NCBI RefSeq assembly: GCF_003711515.1
Contig: NW_021167082.1
Location: 2,535,691 to 2,599,690 of the forward strand
Reading direction: 5' to 3'
Length of the DNA stretch: 64,000 nt
Source: Sodiomyces alkalinus F11
Taxonomy: Eukaryota; Ascomycota; Sordariomycetes; Glomerellales; Plectosphaerellaceae
Every line of letters starts with the position of its first letter. Position 1 is the first letter of the stretch. The notes beneath the pieces were generated by a model. The model made no database searches, had not been told where the DNA came from, and saw nothing but the letters and a program-made list of their open reading frames with translations. The position numbers and the translations under genes are program-made. Shown one piece after another: positions 39,101-49,860 of the stretch.

Positions 39101-40440
39101 AGCCTATTAAGGGTCTTATCTAAGAATTACTTAGTATCACGACTAAGCGGATATACCTTTTAGATAATCTTTTAGTTATACTATCCGTCGACTAATAGAA
39201 TCCGTATATATCCCTTATAAGGTATATTAATAACCCCTTAATCGGTCTAAACCTTAGGGTACTTTTCCACGATCTTAGCGAAATAGCGGATAACCTTAGC
39301 CTCGCGGCGGTAAATCGTTACGCCTTCCTTAGTGGTTTCTATAAGAGTATGAAGGCTTTTAACGATACCGAGTTTACCCTTAGGCGTAATATACCCCCGG
39401 AAAATATTATTAGTTACTTTATCTACCGGTAGCTTTACGGTCTATAAACACTTTATTAGGATATCCCGGGCATTATCTTATTCGATATAAAAGTATCTAT
39501 TAGCGTAAAATAGTTCTACGTATTCTAGTCTAGTACCTCTAAGGATAAATATCGGGCGGTCGCTCGCGTTAAAGATTAGCACCGTGCTCTAATCGTTAAG
39601 GAGATAATTCGGGGAACCCTTAATATCCGCGGAGAACTTTATAGAATTAAGGTTAATATCGGGCTTCTGGATAGGTATATACCCGTACTACTGGTAGGAA
39701 TCACGGTCCTTCCGGCGGCCTTAATCTTCCGCTAAATCGGGGAGCGCTTAGCGAATACCCGGGCTAGTATAAGAAGGTTATAGTATACCCTAATTCGAAT
39801 AGCGTCCTGCGTATGAAGGATATCTAGGCTACTCGGGTAGTTAAACTCTTATCTGAGGAGAAGACTAGAGTTAAGCCTTAGAATTACCTAGGCTCTAATA
39901 TATAATTAGCTAATCTTTATATTATTTCCTACTATACTATAGACTAGCACGGTAAAGGTAGCCTATCCTAAGGTCCTTATAAATCCTATGCTACATAATA
40001 TAGCCTACTTAATAGGATCGATCTACTTCTTAGGGAATTAATTTAGGAGGTATTAGCTTACTATATAGCGGGAGGCTCCTAAGTCGATATAGATTTTAAA
40101 TAGCACGCCTATTAGCGTGCCACGGGCCTAGATCCGGGCGTATATATAGTTATAAAGTCTATTAGATAAATCCCTTACTTCCTAGAAGGTACCGTTAATT
40201 AGTATTAAGCCCTATTTATCCTATACCGTTAATCGGTATACCTAGGCGTATTTCTTCTTATATTAAAGGGTCTTATTATTAGATCTTATAGGTTAATAGT
40301 ATTTACTATACTCTTAGTATACCTAGTGGAGATTAGAATACTTAGGTATAAATCCGGGTCTACTAGCGACTTAGTATAATTAGTCGCTCTATCCGTTACC
40401 CGCGCTATTATTTTCTTTAGAATCTTTAAAACCCTTAGAG
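36165..40440 (-). pseudogene. Gypsy-B pol: protease, RT, RNase H, integrase, chromodomain
   Basis: Minus strand, in order. RT at about 39060-38500 with VVVDFYTLNKITIPGIYPIPL, KKFISVVNIRAFFY and FINNIVLAS (about 38685-38710; YIDDIV altered by RIP). RNase H at about 38300-37750. Integrase at about 37530-36600 with FVIPKLYKEV, IIDFIISLPKVPLAGSP and EIFIRIFLA. Chromodomain at about 36350-36200 with LDKRIIYKGRG, YLI..KG and EEAIEA.ELL. Spacing from the 5' LTR matches Gypsy-A domain by domain. Confidence 0.86.
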
Positions 40441-42445
40441 TCTACCTTAGCATAGTAGTACTTATTCTTAGGCTTTATATTAGTATTATCTCCGGATATA
40501 GGTTCCGCGGCGGTCTTTTCAGCGGAGGTATTTACCTTGTCTCGGGGGCGGTCCTTAGGATAATCCCCGTATTAACGGTTAGATTATTCATTAGCGTTAT
40601 AGGTTAAGAGTCGTTAATTAGTATTATTAGTAAAGCGGTTAGCGTTAAGTATAAGTATAGCGCGGTTGTCGTTTTAGCGACGGAAGTAGCTAGGGCTAAG
40701 GGAATAGCGGTCCGACTATAGTATACGATATCGCTTAGGTATAGGACTAGACCGGCAGTTATAGTACCTTAGAGCAGGTTATTATACTACTATAATGGGC
40801 GGTATAGACCCGTACGATCCGCGGGTTCCACGGTTAGCTCTAGCTAGGCTATATTAGTTAATATAATGCTTTTATATTCCTTAGGTATAGTTCCGATACT
40901 ATCCTAGTACTAGGCTAGCTAGGGAGTTTATAAAGTCGGCTTACTTCATATCGGGTCCTAGGCAGACTATAGTCATGGCTAGGTTAGCGTTAAGCCTATC
41001 CTAGATAATAGATAGGAACTTTTCCTTAGGTTTATTAAAGGCCTTAGCGAGTCGGACTATATTATTAGCGAATACGCGGCTATCACGGCGGTTTATAATA
41101 TCTTCTAGGGTATACCTTTCCCTATATAGTCTATACTCGGCTTTTCGCGCGGGAGCCGGAATTAGCTTTCTAGACTATCCTTTTAATTATTTAGAGTAGC
41201 TTTCTTATTATACTACTCGCGGCATCCGAGGTCTATAATTATTAGTCATTTAGAGGTTTTATCTAGGAGGTAATAGAAGATACCGCGTATAAGGGCTTCG
41301 CGATACCCGGGGCTTATACTAGCGTATTATTCTATAGCGTCCGTAAAACGGAATATATCGAAAAAGATAAGCTTAGTTCTTTCTATAGAAATATCCTAAA
41401 TAAGAGTAAAATACTCCGGCAGGTTAAAATATCCGAGGTTATCTACCTTAAAACGGACCTAAGGCTATTACGGCTATAATCCGCGCTAGAACTCTCCGAT
41501 AATAGCGAGTAAGTCGGATTAGCGTATATACGTTTAGTCTCCGCTTATAAGGGGCGGTTAGGTTAGCACCGGAGGAGGAGGAAGATACGTCTTAGCCGGC
41601 GGTCCGCGGTCCTAATAGGCATTAGCGCGGCTAAGTCTAGGTATACCCGTACTAGACACTATACTCTTAGAGTCGACCAGGTAATCAGCCGAGAAAGCGT
41701 GGCTAGGGGCGTTAAAAGGTTAGCGATCTATAATAGTAGTATAGCGGATAATAGTCTTAGCGGGAGAGATATAGGATATGGGTAATTAGTATAAAGAGGA
41801 TTTACTCGGGGAGTATATTAATCCCGCCTACTTAATAATAGGTTCCTTATCCGTTATCTTTATAGTAGAATGGATAAGGAGTATAGTCGGTTCTATATTA
41901 CTATATATAGGTTTATCTAGTACCGTTAAGTTAAGCGATAGCCTACTAGGTCCTGCTATTACTATTTAACTAGTAAAGAATATAACGGAGATAGGTCTAG
42001 TAGGACTTATCCTGGTTAGACTATATTTGACTAGTCCGTCCTTTAGCTTATCTAAGGTAGTTAGCGATAGCGGACTAACGGTAAATACTTTAGCGATTTA
42101 CGAACCCTTTTTCTTATCGGTTTCCGGTATACTCACTTAGATATCCTAGTATTCCGGCTTATAACTAAGCTATTTTTCGAATACTATAGCGAAGTAATTA
42201 GGATACGCTATCTAGATCTTTAGATATATACCCTTAAGCGTAGAGACTAGCTTTTACACTCTTCCTATTAAGGTTATAGTATGACTAGCTTCGGGGTTCC
42301 CCGGTATATTTATAGCTAATCGGATAATAACGAGTAATATAATTTACCCCGGGGGGAGAATATTTTCCGCCAGGCGCGGGTAGTTATTAATAGACTTTAG
42401 GAGAGGTTAGGCTACCCTTATATATCGCGAGAGGGGAGGATAATT
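40441..42445 (-). pseudogene. Gypsy-B gag
   Basis: Identified by homology to Gypsy-A gag: RFKVDNLGYFNLPEYF at 41405-41455 and LRE.YNK.ATL.N.KDSLES downstream at about 41180-41230. Position relative to the 5' LTR is the same as in Gypsy-A. Many RIP stops. Confidence 0.75.
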
Positions 42446-42719
42446 ATTAGGAAGGTTTATATCGGTTATAGTATCGGAGCTTAGGATCCACGGTAAATAC
42501 TTTAATATAGGTTAGTATAGGCGTTTTTCCTATACTATAGCTAATAACCGTGGATTCCTTATATACTCCACGGGTAGACCTAGTAAATGGGAGGCGTCTT
42601 CGCCTAGTGCGCTGGCGGGTTTACTAGTAAGCCTATATAGTCTATATAGGCGCGGTCCTTATAGGTTATACTAGGTGACGGTAGGCGAACCTTACCTAAA
42701 AGTTTTAGTTACTACTATT
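42446..42719 (-). other. Gypsy-B leader with primer binding region
   Basis: Minus strand begins aaatagtagtaactaaaact next to the 5' LTR, like Gypsy-A 12136-12153. No coding frame seen. Confidence 0.55.
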
Positions 42720-43142
42720 TAATATACCCTAGCTAGGTAAATCCCTGGCTAGCTAGTATTATAGGACTTAGAGAATCTAGGATTTAATATACCCTATCCG
42801 GACACGACTCTAGCTAGCTAGTATTATCGGACCTGGGAAACCTAGGATTTAGAGGGTAACCTTTACTATAGTAAATAGGGTATAATAAAGATATCTTAGT
42901 CTAACTAAGGGGGCGCGCCCCCGGGACTTAAGGATCCACGGGTAAACTCCCTGGAATCCTTGGCTTCTACGTATAGGAACCCGGGAGATTCCCCGGTATT
43001 CACTAATTCTACTATAGGGAAGCTATAGTATACCTTAAAGATACCTATAGTATATCCTATAGGTGCTATAGCTTATGCTATAGTACCGCTAGGGTACCCT
43101 GTGGTATGCCCTGGTATTCCCGGTGGAATCTAGGGAGTATTC
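42720..43142 (-). repeat. 5' LTR of Gypsy-B
   Basis: 423 bp, direct repeat of 33822-34244; the outer terminal base differs (gtattc here, gtatta in the other copy). Confidence 0.88.
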
Positions 43143-44350
43143 TTTAAGCAGTAAAAGGCACGAAGAGCAATAAGGACCTCGACGCTCTTTTAAAGCTATC
43201 GCTACTACCCTCGCGCGGTATATAACGCCTGCGCAGGGCGTTATATAGCCTACGTCGCTCCCCTAAGCTATAGCACGAATAGCCCTCTTCCGTTTTAGGT
43301 AAGTGCGACCTAAAGTAACTAACTAAAGACGATCACGTCTTTAAAAGCAAGGAACTAATCGTCTTCTTCTACGTAGACGATATTATTCTGATCTATAGGA
43401 AGGAATATTAATCTGCTGCTAATTCTCTTATATAACGGATACAGCATCACTTTTAAGTAAGGGACCTAGGCCTACTTAAGTGGTTCCTAGGGATTAGAGT
43501 GGTTCGAGATCGCTAATAACGTCGGCTATAGCTTTCCCTGGAGAACTATATTACTGAAAAGATTAAGGCTTTAGGGATAGATTTCCCTGTTAGTAGGCAT
43601 AGGGTTAAAAGCCTTCTTCCTTTTCCTAACGTTTTATAACCTATAACCGAATAAGCCTCTATAGATTTAATCCACCTATATCTACGGAAGGTCGGTTCTA
43701 TTAATTACACGGCCTATTAGACCCGGCCTAACGTATCCAAAGCTACTTTAAGGCTTACCGAATTTAATACTAATCCGTTAAAATAGCATCACGATACCGC
43801 AGACAGGTACTTAAAGTACCTAGCCTTAACTAAGTCCCTATACCTTTACTTTAGACCACGTAATAACCACCTATAGCACGCACTTTACTATACTTCTAAC
43901 GCAGCCTTTAGGGATGACCGTAAGACTCGGTATAGCTCCTAAGGCTATACTATACTATTATTCGGGGGTCCTATAAAGTAGAAGGCAAATAAGTAATTAA
44001 GCGTCGTGACCTCTAGTACTAAAGCCGAGCTTATAGCCTTGTCTGCTGCTACTAGGTAGTATATCGCGATTAGGCGTTTAATTAAGAACCTGACCTTAAC
44101 CTTTTAAAACGAGCCTCTGACGATATACTACGATAACGACTAAACGAGGATCCTTTTAGAGGCTCCACGCCCTTAGGTTATATCTAGATTAAAGCATCTA
44201 GATATCCACGCCCTTTAGATCTAACAGGTTATTTAATAGAAGAAAGTCCTGATCGCCTGGATCTCGACATAAGAGATAGTCAGCGATAGGCTAACTAAAG
44301 TACTTTCCCCGTAAAAATACAAGGCGTTTATATATCTATTAGGGATAGAG
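43143..44350 (+). pseudogene. Copia-3 reverse transcriptase and RNase H
   Basis: The frame KSKELIVFFYVDDIILIYRKEY includes the catalytic FYVDD at 43366-43380. It continues with GLLKWFLGIRVVRDR (about 43468), KVGSINYTAY (about 43690), the RNase H blocks DRYLKYLALTKSLYLYF (about 43800), SNAAFRDDRKTRYSS (about 43900), KAELIALSAATR (about 44026) and SRLKHLDIHA (about 44188). Stops fall at Gln/Trp positions. The N-terminal part of RT is missing. Confidence 0.9.
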
Positions 44351-44654
44351 GTCCTAAGCCAGGGGGGTTAAGGCAATTTATAAGAGGCGCGGTGCTAAGT
44401 TTATAATCTGCAGCCTAGACTAACGGTTGTTTTGGTGCCCTTTAGATTATTATTTGGGCACCCGTTTTTAACGTTTTGACGTTATTATGGGGTTAATTTA
44501 ACCAGCTGTTGTTACACGTTTTTAACGTTTTTAGGCATAAAAAAGAGCGCGCTTTTTAATAAGCCGTTTAATCGTTAGATTAATATCTAGGCCTCTATTT
44601 TACCCTAGATTTACGGCTTTAATTAAGCAGAATAGTCAGGATTAATCCTGCAGT
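44351..44654 (+). other. Copia-3 3' untranslated region
   Basis: Non-coding, moderately RIP-altered; contains tttaacgtttt repeats near 44468 and 44520. Confidence 0.6.
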
Positions 44655-44666
44655 TCTGGGGGGGTG
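44655..44666 (+). other. Polypurine tract of Copia-3
   Basis: tctgggggggtg directly before the LTR start tgtcag at 44667. Confidence 0.75.
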
Positions 44667-44860
44667 TGTCAGATACCTACAGCCACCTTATCGGGGTATG
44701 ACTTGCGCCATTTCTGTAGACGGATGGGGTACTTCCGACCCAGGTATCCACATCAATTTCCCCTCCTTTCACTTCATAGTTAGACATTTCCGCAGAGTAT
44801 CTTTTACTCTTCTTCAATGCACACACACATCTTTTGCGTACCTTATTTTGTGTGCTGACA
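44667..44860 (+). repeat. 3' LTR of Copia-3, not RIP-altered
   Basis: 194 bp from TGTCAGATAC to GTGCTGACA: a perfect TGTCAG/CTGACA terminal inverted repeat. Unlike its surroundings it is rich in CA and TG (for example the CA repeat cacacacacatc at 44820). Its partner LTR is missing. The short open frame at 44698-44886 lies across this LTR and is not considered a gene. The following tcggt would be one half of a target duplication. Confidence 0.82.
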
Positions 44861-45590
44861 TCGGTAGATATCCAGACCCTCTATAGTTATTATAGAAGAG
44901 GTTCTTCTAGGTCTTCTACTAGCCTCCGTTCGACGATTTCTTCTGATTTTTCTGAGCTTTTATAAGTAGGGCTTTCGAGGTAGAAGAGTCGATTTTCCTC
45001 GACGTATCTATTAGTTCCGTAACGATTTTATCGAACGTATAGCTATCGATATCGTGCCGAAAAGCCTGCATTGTCTACGAGGTAACTACGTTATAACGCT
45101 TATCTAGGCGGTTTAGAGTCTAAGCAAAGACTACCTTATTAGGTAGAATAATATCCTTTCCTCGAAGGACAATCAGTCTTTCTTAGACTTTATATAGAAA
45201 GTCCTCGAGCGTAGGAAATTCTAAGATATCTAGGTTATATAACGATATAAGAATATCATAGTCTACTTAAAAGCCCTTTTTCTTACATGAGATTTTAGCT
45301 TGTCCTAGATTTCTGAAGTAAAGTTAAGGTCCTAAACCTATATTAGAGACCTCTCTTATAAAGCGGAGAGTAGCTCTGTAGTAGTCTTTAAATCTTCTGC
45401 TTTTACAGTATTAGACATATCTTTAGGCAGGGGTTTTATAAGCTCTTTTAGAAGCTTTCCCTTACTTGTAAAGTGGGCACGTATAGCTATCGTCTAGGTT
45501 TAGTAGTCCTGATTACCCTTTAGAGTCTAGGTTTAGTAGTCCTGATTACCCTTTAGATTCTTCACGTTAATGTTCTTAAATTTAGCCTAC
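44861..45590 (-). pseudogene. Copia-2 gag (N-terminal part)
   Basis: The minus strand reads NLKNINVKNLKGNQDY (about 45560), then TIAIRAHFTSKGKLLKELIK, DLKTTTELLSAL and DLNFTSEI.DKLKSH, the L-x-G-x-N-Y…W and following blocks of a Copia Gag. A tandem duplication at 45502-45560 repeats LKGNQDY. It is interrupted at 44860 by Copia-3; the rest of gag and the protease are absent from the window. Confidence 0.82.
45502..45562. repeat. Tandem duplication of ~31 bp in Copia-2 gag
   Basis: 'tctaggtttagtagtcctga' with the following ttaccctttaga occurs twice back to back, starting near 45504 and 45528-45535. It duplicates the conserved gag motif LKGNQDY in frame. Confidence 0.85.
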
Positions 45591-45734
45591 GCGGGTATCT
45601 CAGCAGCTCGTAAACGTTATTTATTGTATTTATTTTAGATAAGAACTAACGAAGTTATAATATAAATAAGGAAAATAGGTCCTTTTCTTTATTATCTTCT
45701 TTATTCTGTGCACGGGCGCGGTCACTATAGCGAT

Positions 45735-45942
45735 ACCTTTATTCGTGCGGGTCTAAAGTGGAACCGGTATATAGTTTCTATTCTAAAAGAGGAAAAATAG
45801 CTTTATAGATAAAGAAAACGATACCCGTACGTGCGAATAACAGAATTCCTTTATTTCTAAAGATAGTATTCCTTTATTCCGGCGGATCTAAAGTGGGGCT
45901 AGTATAATTCCTTTATTCGCGAGCATCCTAAAGTGGGTCTTC
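45735..45942. repeat. Three imperfect ~40-bp repeats in the Copia-2 leader
   Basis: The pattern cctttattc…tctaaagtgg occurs at about 45736-45763, 45870-45897 and 45908-45934 (the last with cctaaagtggg). Confidence 0.75.
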
Positions 45943-46085
45943 GCGGAGCGAGGGCATTCACGGTTATATAGAAAACACGATATTTATATAGAATTCCACG
46001 GTTAGAAAACACATAGGGGGAAATCTTAGGTAGAACTAAAGACTTATAAGCAATAAAAGATATCCTAATATTATAACTAGAATAG

Positions 46086-46160
46086 CCCTTATGGTATAGT
46101 GGTTATAGTATCTGTACGTGAAGACCAGTGTGTAAGGAACTGAGTGGTATTATGGATTAG
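46086..46160 (+). ncRNA. tRNA-Glu-like 5' half (possible SINE head)
   Basis: ttatggtatagtggttatag followed by tatctgt resembles the 5' half of a tRNA-Glu, including the A box of RNA polymerase III promoters (TGGTATAGTGG). The anticodon arm and 3' half do not fold as a tRNA and no clean B box (GGTTCGA) follows. It may be the head of a tRNA-derived SINE or a tRNA fragment copied into the leader. Confidence 0.35.
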
Positions 46161-46182
46161 CACTATATAGGATCAGAGATAC

Positions 46183-46206
46183 GCTCGGATCGCCGAGCAC
46201 TCGGCG
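46183..46206. other. Overlapping hairpins in the Copia-2 leader
   Basis: gctcgg/ccgagc with a 4-base loop (46183-46198) overlaps a perfect 7-bp palindrome cgccgag-ca-ctcggcg (46191-46206). These are alternative, mutually exclusive stems. Confidence 0.6.
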
Positions 46207-46633
46207 AGACCAAAATTACTATATTAGCACGGAGGGGGAAAAGTCTTTCTTTCCCTCCTTAAGTTAAAGTCTTATAATATACGACTAATAAGTCCGAATA
46301 GTATTATCCGTTACGGTGTATCTTTTCCCTGGTATTAAAGCCTATTCCTTAACACAGTACGCCTATTCAATTCACGCAATGGTAGACTTTATATTTTTTC
46401 AAGATTCTGTATATTTGTAAGCGTACGATTTAGTCGACCGACCGATCGAACCGTAGGATCGTAAATGTAGGTATATAGGTTGGTAGGAAGGTAGGTAGGC
46501 AATGTTAGTAGTATATAGAGTACGATATCGGATAGGAGAGGAGACTGTTATTTAGAATGGGAGGTTTCTCTTTTTGGGTTGCGACCGTAGGTAATTAAGG
46601 AATGCGTTGTTTCGAGACTTTAGTCGAGCTTTT

Positions 46634-46647
46634 CCGGGCTTATAACC
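46634..46647 (-). other. Primer binding site of Copia-2
   Basis: On the minus strand ggttataagcccgg follows the 5' LTR, the same initiator-Met tRNA half site as in Copia-1. Confidence 0.65.
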
Positions 46648-47026
46648 TTTTAAAGATCTTTAAAGATATCGGACAAGCGGAAGGGACGAAAGTTATAAAA
46701 AGTAGTGGAAAAGGAAGATAGGTAATAATAGGATTATAAGGTAGGATCTCTGTACGCGTATTAATTATAAAAACAAAACGATGAAGAAGAAGAACAAAGA
46801 AAAGAAGAACCGAACCGAGGGAACGGATTAATATCCTTTATTATTTCTTTCTTTATAAAGAGATCGATATCGTGATAGTATCGTAATCCTTTCTTTAACT
46901 CGTATTAGATAAACTGACTTAAAAGAGAACGGTCTAGGCTTACGGGGAAGATAGCCTTTACCCGAGTATAAAGGATATACTCGAAGGATATTAAGGATAT
47001 TATTAGTAATAATATTAATATTAACA
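46648..47026 (-). repeat. 5' LTR of Copia-2
   Basis: 379 bp, direct repeat of 10475-10854. It is more RIP-altered than the other copy (for example tgacgatatcgg at 10487 reads taaagatatcgg here). Confidence 0.88.
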
Positions 47027-47031
47027 CTTCT
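47027..47031. repeat. Target site duplication (right) of Copia-2
   Basis: cttct, identical to 10470-10474. Confidence 0.75.
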
Positions 47032-47285
47032 AATTAAGGTAATAAACGTAAAAGTTTAAAGAACAAATAGATTAGCATAATAGTTAGGAAGATTATTTAC
47101 GGGTTTTCGCCCTTTATACTAGCGGATATTATAACTGGAGGTTAATAAAAGACTTAGCTTTATTTACCCTCGGCCCTAAGACTATACGCTAGCCTCCTAG
47201 GAAGTATAGGCTTTAAAAATAATAAAGGGAAGTAGGGAAAATAATAATAAGGAATAAATCATAGCTTACTAGTATGATCTTTATA
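47032..47285. other. Region downstream of Gypsy-C pol
   Basis: AT-rich, no motif. It may be the 3' UTR or start of an LTR of Gypsy-C. Confidence 0.4.
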
Positions 47286-48830
47286 TTCACTCAGGATAAA
47301 ATCCAGGCGTTATAGAATCTACACCTTAATAGTACTAAACTCCCGTACCCTTTTTAACTGTTTCTCTAGCTTCCTATAATACTCCTCTAATAACTCTCGT
47401 AGTCTTTTAGAGCGGCGTAAAAGACAGTTAATAGTATAATTAGGGGAACTAAGATTATCTTCGGCCCTAGTATCTTCCTTAGGATCCTTACTACGTAAAA
47501 CGGGTATTTCGGTAACTTATTCGGTACTAGGCGCTTCTCGGGCATGGTATATAATTTTAAGCTCCTTATTATAGTCTTATTTATATATAGTCTAGTCCTT
47601 AGGCTTCTAATACCTATGATTATGTTAGATAAACTTCTTTAAGCGGTTAGCGGTAAAAGTAATTCTTTTTAACTTTTCCCTAGTGAGAGCCTTAAGGATA
47701 AAGGATGTATTAGCGTGATTATCCTTCTAAATAAGATATAGGGTATTCTCTTAGTAGTCGAGCTTAGCCTTACGGCTTATAGCGATAGCTTTCTTAGTAT
47801 CGTAAACTAGTCTAAGATCCTTGCCTTATAGCCTTTATTTACAGAGTACCCGGGCACGGCTAGCGGTAATATAAGCTGTCTATCGCCCTTATTATTTAGT
47901 AATTATAGTAATAGTAGTATATCGGTTAGCGTTAAGCTAGGTAAAAGCCCTTAACCGAAGTATTATTATTTTCTTAGGAGTTTGAACACGGCGATAGTCT
48001 AATAGTTTCTAGGTTAGGCTGGTTATCTTAATCAGGTTAATAGCCTTAAAGCTATGTAGAAGGAAGAAAGGGGTTTAGCTTATAAAAGCTCTTACTATTA
48101 TACAGTTAGCGAAAAGAACTAGTAGGAGAATTTCATGAAGGGCTTTAGGGTAAAGCTTCGACTAGACAGATAAAGCGTAGGTAATATCCTTATACCTAAC
48201 GTCGTTAAGACTATTAGCGCGGGGGTTATAGGCTAAGGTAAGCTTTTAAGTAGTCTTATAGCGACGGTTTAGCTCGATTATATAACCCTTATTTCCCGGG
48301 GCTTTATCCACTAGGAGGATTATATAAAGCCGATACTTACAGATTATATCTTCTAATAGAAGTAAGGTAATAGCTTTAGACGTATTTTTCGTGAGTACTT
48401 AAGCCTTAACTTAACTTATAAATATATAGCGGGCCTTTATAAGGTACTGCCTTTAAAGATTATTAAACGCTTAGGCTAATCTAGGTAAAAGGGAGGCCGG
48501 TTTCGGGTAGACTTATAACGATTAGGGGGTCCTCTTAGAAACGACTACGGCGGGCCTCGTATTTAGAACAAGAATTAATAAACCTATAAACGCTCTTATA
48601 GATACTATCCTAGAGGCAGTTAGCGGCGAGGTAATAGTAAGTGCCCTGCCTTCCTTAGTATCCGGATTTATCGTAGGCTCTCCTAATTAGGTTAACCTAG
48701 GTATCATTATCGTTAATCTAGTACTTAGGGGTCGAATCGGTCTTAGTTACTTAGGTCTATAGCAGTCTATCTTTAAGGATTACTCGGGTAGCTTTATCCT
48801 TATCTGTACGGGACTTTTTAGGGACTTTTC
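47286..48830 (-). pseudogene. Gypsy-C integrase and C-terminal coiled coil
   Basis: The minus strand reads RRAYDKSGY.GRQGTYYYLAANC (about 48640-48710), matching the H-H part of the integrase zinc finger with GHRG.…TYHYLA; RFINSCSKYEARRSRF.EDPL (about 48550) holds the two Cys, one now Tyr. KALTREKLKRITFTANRLKKF (about 47640) is the G-T-F-A-N-R-L-K-R-F block near the integrase end. RRSKRLRELLEEYYRKLEKQLK (47340-47420) gives a heptad-like coiled coil. Many RIP stops. Confidence 0.83.
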
Positions 48831-49049
48831 CTCTGGGCACGCGAAAGGTCGTTGAAAAGGTAGTTACTTACCGGGATACCTAACTCTAAGGGAGGTCCTT
48901 ATTAAGGATATTATTAACTAGGGCAGGGTTATTGAACTATTTCTCGGCTATTATACGGAAGATTGTATTATCTATAAAGTTATCTAGGTCTCCTTCGGTA
49001 TTATTACTAGTCTAATTAGAGGGCGTTCCGGGTATTTAAAAGAGTCTAT

Positions 49050-49432
49050 CGGTTATAGCATTCTTCGATCCTTTGATATACTTAACGTTAAAATCGAAAA
49101 GCTAGATCTAGGTGAGCTATTAGCTAATTCGAGTACTAGAGGAATTAGTAGTAGATTCTTTTAAGCAGGATCAAAAGGCTTAGACGTTAGTTTCGAGGAT
49201 AAAGTAAACCCTATAAAGGTAGTTACGCAGGCGCTAAAGGGTTTTCAGGACTCGCCTTAGGTCTAGCTTACTAGTATTATAGACCTTTTCTATAATATAC
49301 CACTAACCGCTTTCGTATTATACTATAGCTCTCTTATCCTTAACTTACTAACCGAGGATCCTATCGTATCCTTCTATACTAGCGTTACCGATAACGTAAA
49401 TAACTCCTACACCTTTACTATATTCAATAATA
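49050..49432 (-). pseudogene. Gypsy-C RNase H
   Basis: The minus strand reads EYSKGVGVIYVIGNASIEGYDRILG (49330-49410), where the catalytic Asp of VDAS is Asn. It continues with VLKTLQRLRNYLYRVYFILETNV-like text and IQLFDFNVKYIKGSKNAITDRL (about 49080), the typical Gypsy RNase H ending. LINE-c cut it from RT at 49432. Confidence 0.85.
49420..49432. repeat. Target site duplication (left) of LINE-c
   Basis: atattcaataata; the partner at 60529-60541 is atattaaataata (12 of 13 identical). Confidence 0.7.
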
Positions 49433-49860
49433 CGTAGTAGGTAGGACGAACTTAAGGAGGCGGAGAACTACCGTGATATACTAGTTTGGATAGAGAAGCT
49501 GAAGAGTAGGCGTAGCGCCGTCAATACGACGGTAGTAGACCAGAAAAGCCTCTAGATACTATAATGCTAGGCCCGGACGGCGAGCGACCTACCCCTAGAC
49601 CTCCTATCTATCCCGCCCCTATTACGTGGCGCGGGCAGACCGGTGGCGATAATACACGATGGAAAAGCGATAATCCTTATAAAGATATTCTTCCCCCTAC
49701 TATACCCTATAAAGAGCGGGCATATCGGTGGCGCGCCGATAACGGAGATAATACTACTTATATAAGAGGTTATAGAAGAGGAGGTCTAGTAGGTTATATA
49801 ATAAATAGTAAAGTAGAAGGTACCCGGAGAAAACGGCCTACCTAATTGATTCCTACTCGC
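49433..49860 (+). other. 5' part of LINE-c, not identified
   Basis: Holds an uninterrupted 93-codon frame at 49564-49845 (MLGPDGERPTPRPPIYPAP…) and, upstream, DELKEAENYRDILVWIEKL. No domain recognised; the open frame may be chance in a CpG-rich, stop-poor patch, or part of the ORF2 segment before RT. Confidence 0.4.

Larger units (their letters stand above)
33822..43142 (-). mobile_element. Gypsy-B: chromodomain Gypsy element, minus strand
   Basis: Two 423-bp direct LTRs (33822-34244, 42720-43142) enclose gag, pol with chromodomain and an extra 3' frame, all on the minus strand. LTR ends and the primer region match Gypsy-A. No target duplication is present: gaatc lies left and tttaa lies right. 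Its left neighbour is Copia-2 integrase and its right neighbour is the RT of Copia-3, so it bridges two unrelated elements. Confidence 0.9.
43143..44860 (+). mobile_element. Copia-3: 3' half of a Copia element
   Basis: Plus-strand RT, RNase H, 3' UTR, polypurine tract and 3' LTR, cut on the left by Gypsy-B. It lies inside gag of Copia-2. No 5' LTR or gag is present anywhere in the window. The coding part is RIP-altered, while the last ~200 bp is not. Confidence 0.87.
45591..46633 (-). other. Copia-2 leader region
   Basis: About 1 kb between gag and primer site. It holds three imperfect ~40-bp repeats, a tRNA-like 5' half and hairpins (separate entries). No coding frame recognised. Base composition is closer to normal than in the Gypsy elements. 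Confidence 0.6.

Noticed and set aside
44698..44886. 62-codon frame as a small gene
   Set aside because: It lies almost wholly within the 194-bp LTR of Copia-3 and runs into the flank; no homology or codon signal.
46086..46160. Functional tRNA gene
   Set aside because: Only the 5' half resembles a tRNA; anticodon stem and T arm do not fold.
49564..49845. 93-codon frame as a host gene
   Set aside because: It sits in the 5'-truncated LINE-c, has no recognisable domain and is in a stop-poor, CpG-rich patch; kept only as an unidentified region.
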